A stretch of DNA of 64,000 bases from an uncultured Christensenella sp. (lineage in GTDB: Bacteria > Bacillota > Clostridia > Christensenellales > Borkfalkiaceae): positions 1 through 64,000 of the forward strand of contig CAJTUK010000002.1 of NCBI GenBank assembly GCA_910579525.1, given 5' to 3'. The translations under genes and the position numbers were made by a program. Positions 59,348 to 64,000 of this stretch are shown here, piece by piece; position 1 is the stretch's first letter, and each line of letters begins with the position of its first letter. The notes under the pieces were generated by a model that saw only the letters and a program-made list of their open reading frames with translations, was not told where the DNA came from and searched no databases.

Positions 59348-60034
59348 ATGAATTACAATACGGAAAAAAACAACAAGGTCTACTTATACGGTGAAATCAT
59401 GTCGGAGGCGGAGTTCTCCCACGAAGTTTACGGCGAAGGCTTTTACGAATTTATCGTCAAAGTAATGCGGCTTTCGGGTCAGGCGGACTATCTGCCCGTA
59501 ACCGTTTCCGAACGGATTATGACCGAAGGCATGGGCGTAGGCAGCTATATCTGCGCGCTGGGACAGTTCCGCTCCTATAACAAGATAGAAGACGGCAAAT
59601 CCCGCCTTATGCTCACGGTTTTCGTGCGTGAAATATTAGACAGCCAGCCCGCAAAAAACCCCAATTCCATAGTGCTTTCGGGTTATATTTGCAAACCGCC
59701 CGTCTATCGTACCACGCCGTTCAACCGCGAAATCGCAGATTTGCTTATAGCGGTAAACCGCTCTTACAACAAGTCTGACTATATCCCCGCCATAGCCTGG
59801 GGCAGAAACGCCCGCTTCGTGCGCAATTTGCAGGTGGGCGACAGGGTTGCGCTCTCGGGCAGAATTCAAAGCCGCGAATACCAGAAAAAACAGCCGGACG
59901 ACAGTTTTATAACCATGACTGCATACGAAGTTTCGGTTTCGAAACTCGCCGCCTTCGACGACGATTCGGAGTTCGATATAGACGAAGAATTCGATCTGTA
60001 TTCAACGCCCCGCGCATTTTCAAACAACGACTGA
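59348..60034 (+). CDS. SSB-like protein with two OB folds
   Basis: 228 residues from ATG 59348 after GGGAGG. Two consecutive OB-like segments can be traced: residues 8-100 (KVYLYGEIMSEAEFSHEVYG... LTVFVREIL) and 108-205 (SIVLSGYICKPPVYRTTPFNRE... VGDRVALSGRIQSREYQ). The second matches single-stranded DNA-binding proteins. The tail is acidic (DDDSEFDIDEEFD) but lacks the classic DDDIPF end. It may be an auxiliary SSB rather than the replicative one. Confidence 0.82.
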   Translation: MNYNTEKNNKVYLYGEIMSEAEFSHEVYGEGFYEFIVKVMRLSGQADYLPVTVSERIMTEGMGVGSYICALGQFRSYNKIEDGKSRLMLTVFVREILDSQPAKNPNSIVLSGYICKPPVYRTTPFNREIADLLIAVNRSYNKSDYIPAIAWGRNARFVRNLQVGDRVALSGRIQSREYQKKQPDDSFITMTAYEVSVSKLAAFDDDSEFDIDEEFDLYSTPRAFSNND

Positions 60035-60059
60035 CCGTCACCCTTTCAAAACGTTTATT

Positions 60060-60084
60060 ATCCCGCGTCCGCGGGATTTTTTTA
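60060..60084 (+). terminator. Terminator of the SSB-like gene
   Basis: ATCCCGCG and CGCGGGAT flank a TC loop centre, followed by seven T residues. Confidence 0.92.
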
Positions 60085-60117
60085 TTATAAAATTTTTCGC
60101 ATAGGGCTTAAAATCCT

Positions 60118-60146
60118 TTAACAAATCAAAAAATCGGTATTATAAT
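60118..60146 (+). promoter_or_regulatory. Promoter of the intact MATE gene, near-leaderless
   Basis: TTAACA (60118-60123), 17-bp spacer and perfect TATAAT (60141-60146). ATG 60157 follows ten bases after the -10 box, so the leader is only a few bases. No ribosome binding site. Confidence 0.65.
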
Positions 60147-60156
60147 GTTTACCGCT

Positions 60157-61566
60157 ATGATAAAGAAAAAGACGGTCAACTTAACTCACGGCAATTTGTG
60201 GAAGGTGCTCCTCATGTATTCGCTTCCGCTTTTCGGAAGCGCGTTCGTACAGCAAATGTATTCTCTTGTGGATCTGCTCGTAGTGGGCAACTTCGCAAAC
60301 GAGGGCGCACTCGCAGTAGACGCAATAGGTAACGCCACGGTGGTTATAAACGTGCTTTTCGCCTTTGCGTTCGGCGCGAACGGCGGTTGTTCGGTAGCGG
60401 TCGCGCGGCACTTCGGCGAAAACGATTTCAAACGCGTGCGCGAAACGGTAAACACCGCGGTAGTCTCTTACTCGGTGCTCTGCGGCGTGGTTATGGTAGT
60501 AGGATTTTCGCTCGGAGGCGTGTTGCTTACGGGGCTGGGCGTGCACGGCGTATATTTCAAAGACTGCCTTGACTATCTCTATATCTTCGTCGGCTCGTTG
60601 CCGTTCGTGTTTATCTATAATCTGGGTTGCGGCGTGTGCTCGGCTCTCGGCGACAGTAAAACGCCCTTCATATTTCTCGTAATTTCTTCCGTACTGAATA
60701 TCGGGCTTGATTTTGCTTTCGTCTACGGTTTACATATGGACGTCGCGGGCGCGGCGTGGGCCACGTTTATTTCACAGGCGGTTTCAAGCGTTCTCACCGC
60801 GGTGGTCGTATTGGGCAAATTGCGCTCGGTTAAATCTCAAGAAAAACCCAAACTCTTCGATAAAACTCTGCTAAAAGAACTTACCGTAACAAGCGTGCCC
60901 ATAATTTTGCAACAGAGCTTTGTTTCGGTGGGCAACTTTTTCGTAAACCGTTGCATCAACGGCATAGACGACACGGGCGACGCAATCACGGGCTTTACCA
61001 CGGCGTTTAAAGTAATAGTAATGTGCACTATGAGCATAGTCGCTATGACGAACGGCTTTTCCAACTTCGCTTCGCAAAACCGCGCGGCGGGGGAGTACGG
61101 GCGCATTAAAAAGGGCTTTTGGATAATGACTTTATACATGCAAATCGTTTGCGCGGTGTTTCTTGTCATATTCGTCAGTTGCCCGCAGTTTTTGACGCAG
61201 GTATTTATTCAGGCGGAAAAGTTAACGGACGCGGCTATGTCTTATTCCGTAATGTTTTTAACAATAGTTTCGTGCTTTATGCCCGTGGTCGGCGTAAAGA
61301 TTATGGCGGACGGCGCGGTGCGCGGTTGCGGCGGAAATATAGGCTTTACCGTCAGCACCTTTACCGACCTTATTTTAAGAGTTGCCCTCGTTTATATCCT
61401 CGTCGCGGCGGGCTGGGGCTTTTCCGGCGTGTGCTGGGCTTGGGCAATAGGTTGGAGCGTGGGGGCGGTTGTCGCCTTTGCGTTCTGGGCTTTTATGCTC
61501 AAAAAATTCCCTAAACAAACGGCGGAAGTCCCCGTCGCGGAGCCGCCTCGCGAAAATTCCGTTTGA
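60157..61566 (+). CDS. MATE-family efflux transporter
   Basis: 469 residues from ATG 60157; an ATG at 60145 overlaps the -10 box and is rejected. Twelve helices in two homologous halves are visible; motifs include LVDLLVVGNFANEGALAVDAIGNA and GCGVCSALGDSKTPF in the first half and NGFSNFASQN in the second. Exports cationic drugs or metabolites using ion gradients. It is intact, unlike the MATE copy at 49089. Confidence 0.93.
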   Translation: MIKKKTVNLTHGNLWKVLLMYSLPLFGSAFVQQMYSLVDLLVVGNFANEGALAVDAIGNATVVINVLFAFAFGANGGCSVAVARHFGENDFKRVRETVNTAVVSYSVLCGVVMVVGFSLGGVLLTGLGVHGVYFKDCLDYLYIFVGSLPFVFIYNLGCGVCSALGDSKTPFIFLVISSVLNIGLDFAFVYGLHMDVAGAAWATFISQAVSSVLTAVVVLGKLRSVKSQEKPKLFDKTLLKELTVTSVPIILQQSFVSVGNFFVNRCINGIDDTGDAITGFTTAFKVIVMCTMSIVAMTNGFSNFASQNRAAGEYGRIKKGFWIMTLYMQIVCAVFLVIFVSCPQFLTQVFIQAEKLTDAAMSYSVMFLTIVSCFMPVVGVKIMADGAVRGCGGNIGFTVSTFTDLILRVALVYILVAAGWGFSGVCWAWAIGWSVGAVVAFAFWAFMLKKFPKQTAEVPVAEPPRENSV

Positions 61567-61591
61567 CATATCCGTTAAAAAGAAGTATAAT
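61563..61591 (+). promoter_or_regulatory. Promoter of lgt
   Basis: Perfect TTGACA (61563-61568; it begins inside the MATE stop region), 17-bp spacer and perfect TATAAT (61586-61591). The leader carries AAAGGA eight bases before ATG 61621, so this mRNA has a normal binding site. Confidence 0.88.
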
Positions 61592-61620
61592 AACCGCAAT
61601 AATATATAAAGGAAATATAA

Positions 61621-62634
61621 ATGTATCCCGATCCTCTTTTTAAAATAGGCTCGCAGGGAGTTTACGCATACGGCATATGTATGGCGGTGGGCATAATCGC
61701 CTGCTTCGGCTTTCTGCTCTTCACCATGTGGTATAAAAAATTCAACGAAGAAGCCACCGACAAAATTCTGCTAATCGGTCTCTTCGGCACGGGTTTCGGC
61801 ATATTCGCCGCAATGCTTTTCCAAAGCGTTTACAACTATATCGCCAACCCCTCGGGCGGCTTCCACCTCGGAGGAATGACCTTTATAGGCGGACTTATCG
61901 GCGGCGTTGCCAGCTTTTTGGGGGTATGGAACCTTTACGTCTATGTAATAGCTCCCCGCGCAAAAGTCAAATTCTTAAAAAACAATATGAACGCAAGCCT
62001 CTCCGACGCGTTGCCATTTATTCCGATAGGCATTTGCATAGCGCACGCTTTCGGTCGGTTGGGGTGCTTTTTCGGCGGCTGCTGTTTCGGTTGCCCCACG
62101 GACGCGTGGTACGGCTTGCCCTGCGCCGACGCTACGGTTAAAATCGACGGGGTAATGACCAACCTCCGCGGCGTAAACGTAGTGCCCACGCAACTTTTCG
62201 AAATGTTCTTTCTCCTTGCGCTCGCGGGAGTAATGGCGCTGCTGTATTTCAAATTCAAGCTCAACTACAATTTCGCAGTGTATGCGATAGCATACGGCAT
62301 ATGGCGTTTTATTATAGAGTATTTCCGTTGCGACGACAGGGGCGAGCTCTTCCCCGGCGCTCAACTCTATCCCTCGCAGATATGGAGCATAGTAATGGTG
62401 CTCGCGGGGGTGGGATACGTTTTCCTGCAATATTACGTACTGTCTAAACTTATGAAGCACCCCGAAATTAAGAAGGCGGAAATAACTTCCGAACTCGTGC
62501 CCGCCGCAGGCGAAACTGTAATAGTCCTTGACGAGGGCGCCGAACTTCTCTCCGGCGGAGAAGATAAAAAGGAAATAGATTATAAAGAGGATAACCTCAT
62601 TTCCGCCCCCGAAGAAGAAAATAAAGACGAATAA
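61621..62634 (+). CDS. lgt: Prolipoprotein diacylglyceryl transferase
   Basis: 337 residues, seven helices. Lgt motifs are LGGMTFIGGLIGG, AHAFGRLGCFFGGCCFG (signature) and WRFIIEYFRCDDRG. It attaches diacylglycerol to the lipobox Cys of lipoproteins. An acidic C-terminal tail of ~50 residues (EGAELLSGGEDKKEID...) goes beyond the usual length. Confidence 0.95.
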   Translation: MYPDPLFKIGSQGVYAYGICMAVGIIACFGFLLFTMWYKKFNEEATDKILLIGLFGTGFGIFAAMLFQSVYNYIANPSGGFHLGGMTFIGGLIGGVASFLGVWNLYVYVIAPRAKVKFLKNNMNASLSDALPFIPIGICIAHAFGRLGCFFGGCCFGCPTDAWYGLPCADATVKIDGVMTNLRGVNVVPTQLFEMFFLLALAGVMALLYFKFKLNYNFAVYAIAYGIWRFIIEYFRCDDRGELFPGAQLYPSQIWSIVMVLAGVGYVFLQYYVLSKLMKHPEIKKAEITSELVPAAGETVIVLDEGAELLSGGEDKKEIDYKEDNLISAPEEENKDE

Positions 62635-62640
62635 GCTGAA

Positions 62641-62670
62641 AAACGGCGGCTCAATTGAGCCGCCGTTTTT
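62641..62670 (+). terminator. Terminator of lgt
   Basis: Perfect palindrome AAACGGCGGCTCAA and its complement, followed by TT, directly behind the lgt stop. Confidence 0.9.
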
Positions 62671-62754
62671 ACAACCGTTTTAAATTTGTTAAAAAATTTT
62701 CAAAAATTCCTTATTGCGAAACATTCTATAATTTATTTGTAGTAAAGTCATATT

Positions 62755-62955
62755 ATGGAATTTAAAAACAGATTAAAAGAATTAAGAAAAGAAGAAGAGC
62801 TCACCCAAAAGCAACTGGCAAAATATCTGAACGTAAGTTATAGAACGGTAAGCAGTTGGGAAGCGGGAACCCGTCAGCCGGATTACGAAATTTTAATTTC
62901 GCTTTGCAAATATTTCGATGTTTCCGCAGACTATCTGTTGGGACTAACGGATTAA
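62755..62955 (+). CDS. XRE-family helix-turn-helix regulator
   Basis: 66 residues: a single HTH domain (LTQKQLAKYLNVSYRTVSSWEAGTRQ...) with the Cro/CI pattern and the end SADYLLGLTD. No effector domain. TATAAT lies at 62727-62732 but no -35 box fits. It sits between lgt and the hydrogenase gene; target unknown. 62956-63151 contains only the hydrogenase promoter. Confidence 0.9.
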   Translation: MEFKNRLKELRKEEELTQKQLAKYLNVSYRTVSSWEAGTRQPDYEILISLCKYFDVSADYLLGLTD

Positions 62956-63090
62956 CGAAACGCCCGCATAAACTACCCTGTTATTGTGAACGTATGTGAA
63001 GAATCCGCCGACTTTACCGCAACACCGAAAACAAACCGTTTGATATTTTGCGGTTCGGCTTAATCTATACAAAAAAGTACCCGCGTAATA

Positions 63091-63119
63091 TTGAAATAAT
63101 AATTTTATTGTGTTATAAT
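63091..63119 (+). promoter_or_regulatory. Promoter of the [FeFe]-hydrogenase gene
   Basis: TTGAAA (63091-63096), 17-bp spacer and perfect TATAAT (63114-63119), start near 63126, with a CGGAG site before ATG 63152. Confidence 0.85.
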
Positions 63120-63151
63120 TCGTTACGTAAATATTTATTACGGAGAAAATT

Positions 63152-64000
63152 ATGAAACAGCAGAGCGTCGTCACAGATTTAAGAAGAAAAATTTTCACTG
63201 CGGTTGCAAAAGTCGCCTACGAATCGGATAACCCGGCGGGTGATCTTGAAGAAATTCCCTTTTTGATAACGCCGGACGAAGTTCCCCGTTACCGTGAGAG
63301 CATTTTCCGCGAACGTCAGATAGCTTCCGAAAGGGTTCGCCTTGCAATGGGGCTTTCGCTTCGTCCCGCAAACAAACCCGTTCACATAACCGCGGGGGTG
63401 GATAAAAGCACCATAGCGGACAAATACTACGAGCCGCCCCTTATGCAGGTTATACCTTCCGCCTGCGACGCCTGTCCCGACAACGAATACGTAGTTTCTG
63501 ACCAGTGCCGCAACTGCGTTTCGCACGCATGTATAAAGAGCTGCCCCAAGGGCGCCGTTTCCATTGTTAACGGCAGGGCGTTTATAGATCAGAACAAATG
63601 TATAAAGTGCGGCAGATGCAAAGCCGCGTGTCCTTACGATGCAATCGCCCACCACGTGCGCCCCTGCGCTACGGCGTGCGGAGTAAAAGCTATTTCCACC
63701 GACGAATACGGCAGAGCGCATATAGATAACGAAAAGTGCGTCGCGTGCGGTCAGTGCATGTCTGCGTGCCCGTTCGGCGCCATTGCGGACAAATCGCAAA
63801 TTTATCAGCTTATTCAGGCTATAAAGCAGGGCGACGAAGTAGTCGCGGCGGTCGCTCCCGCCATAATAGGGCAGTTCGGACCCAAGGTCACGGCCGGCAA
63901 ACTCAAATCGGCGTTGCTCGCGCTGGGATTCAAAGATATTTACGAGGTAGCAGTCGGCGCCGACGTCGGCTGTATTGCCGAAGCTCACCACTACGTAGAC
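63152..64000 (+). CDS. Monomeric [FeFe]-hydrogenase, N-terminal part (cut by window end)
   Basis: 283 codons up to the window edge, open. After ~85 residues, cysteines in CDACPDNEYV...CRNCVSHACIKSCPKG, CIKCGRCKAACPYDA, CATAC and CVACGQCMSACPFGA would bind several [4Fe-4S] clusters. Then VAAVAPAIIGQFGPKVTAGK starts the H-cluster domain. The Cys-rich N-terminus and the APA...QFG motif fit group B hydrogenases of Clostridia. The active-site cysteines lie outside the window. A long frame on the opposite strand is only its shadow. Confidence 0.8.
   Translation, partial: MKQQSVVTDLRRKIFTAVAKVAYESDNPAGDLEEIPFLITPDEVPRYRESIFRERQIASERVRLAMGLSLRPANKPVHITAGVDKSTIADKYYEPPLMQVIPSACDACPDNEYVVSDQCRNCVSHACIKSCPKGAVSIVNGRAFIDQNKCIKCGRCKAACPYDAIAHHVRPCATACGVKAISTDEYGRAHIDNEKCVACGQCMSACPFGAIADKSQIYQLIQAIKQGDEVVAAVAPAIIGQFGPKVTAGKLKSALLALGFKDIYEVAVGADVGCIAEAHHYVD

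Noticed and set aside
63179..63991. 270-codon open frame on the minus strand
   Set aside because: Antisense to the [FeFe]-hydrogenase, whose cysteine clusters are unmistakable; no motif and no start signal on the other strand.

Overview
The window reads as a chromosomal segment of an anaerobic, low-to-mid GC Gram-positive bacterium of the class Clostridia. The evidence is GGAGG-type ribosome binding sites on operon-internal genes, a class II galT, a YlbJ sporulation membrane protein, a PdaB-like deacetylase, a BioY biotin importer, RarA, and the start of a [FeFe]-hydrogenase at the right edge. An uncultured gut lineage is plausible, but the sequence alone does not fix the taxon.

Layout. 1-660: four tRNA genes on the minus strand (Gln, His, Arg, Gly), with a tandem repeat of about 73 bp grown from the 3' end of tRNA-Gln. 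797-3402: two signal-peptide/SH3-like/C-terminal-anchor proteins and a small basic protein. 3466-10935: a compact phage head-and-neck module in P22 order (TerL, small protein, portal, scaffold, coat, adaptor, plug-like propeller, helical protein). No tailspike, ejection proteins, lysis genes or integrase are visible. 10978-16996: rRNA/tRNA modification genes, then a six-gene minus-strand operon (fruK, sfp-like, mtnN, luxS, ung, apgM) that joins AI-2 production with S-adenosylhomocysteine recycling. 17121-17510: tmRNA. 17614-22117: Leloir galactose operon galT-galK-galM-galE. 22164-30887: amidase-like protein, dprA-like, a desulfidase-type enzyme, tcdA, ttcA-like, a large transglutaminase surface protein behind a structured leader, and dgt.

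30888-42185 is an AT-richer accessory island. It holds a NYN-LOTUS protein, small ICE-like ORFs, a BceRS/BceAB-type peptide-resistance system, a large serine recombinase with a long rod-like leader, an AT-rich 587-residue protein with a PD-(D/E)XK-like C-terminus, and an IS3 orfB remnant. It ends at a second tRNA cluster (Glu, Met, fMet).

42685-64000 returns to core genes: the tilS operon, hpt, a Wzz-like protein, bioY, a riboswitch-like leader in front of a decayed MATE pump, the alr-fau-rsmD-coaD-aroF-pheA operon, ylbJ, a patatin-like esterase, rarA, pdaB-like, an SSB-like protein, an intact MATE pump, lgt, an XRE regulator and the [FeFe]-hydrogenase start.

One theme runs across the window. 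Many promoter-proximal genes have a consensus -10 box ending only 6-7 bases before the start codon and no ribosome binding site, so their mRNAs should be leaderless. Genes inside operons use overlapping starts and Shine-Dalgarno sites. The strongest candidates for something undescribed are the tail-less P22-like head module with its paired surface proteins, the structured leaders at 26547 and 37335, and the island nuclease-like protein.
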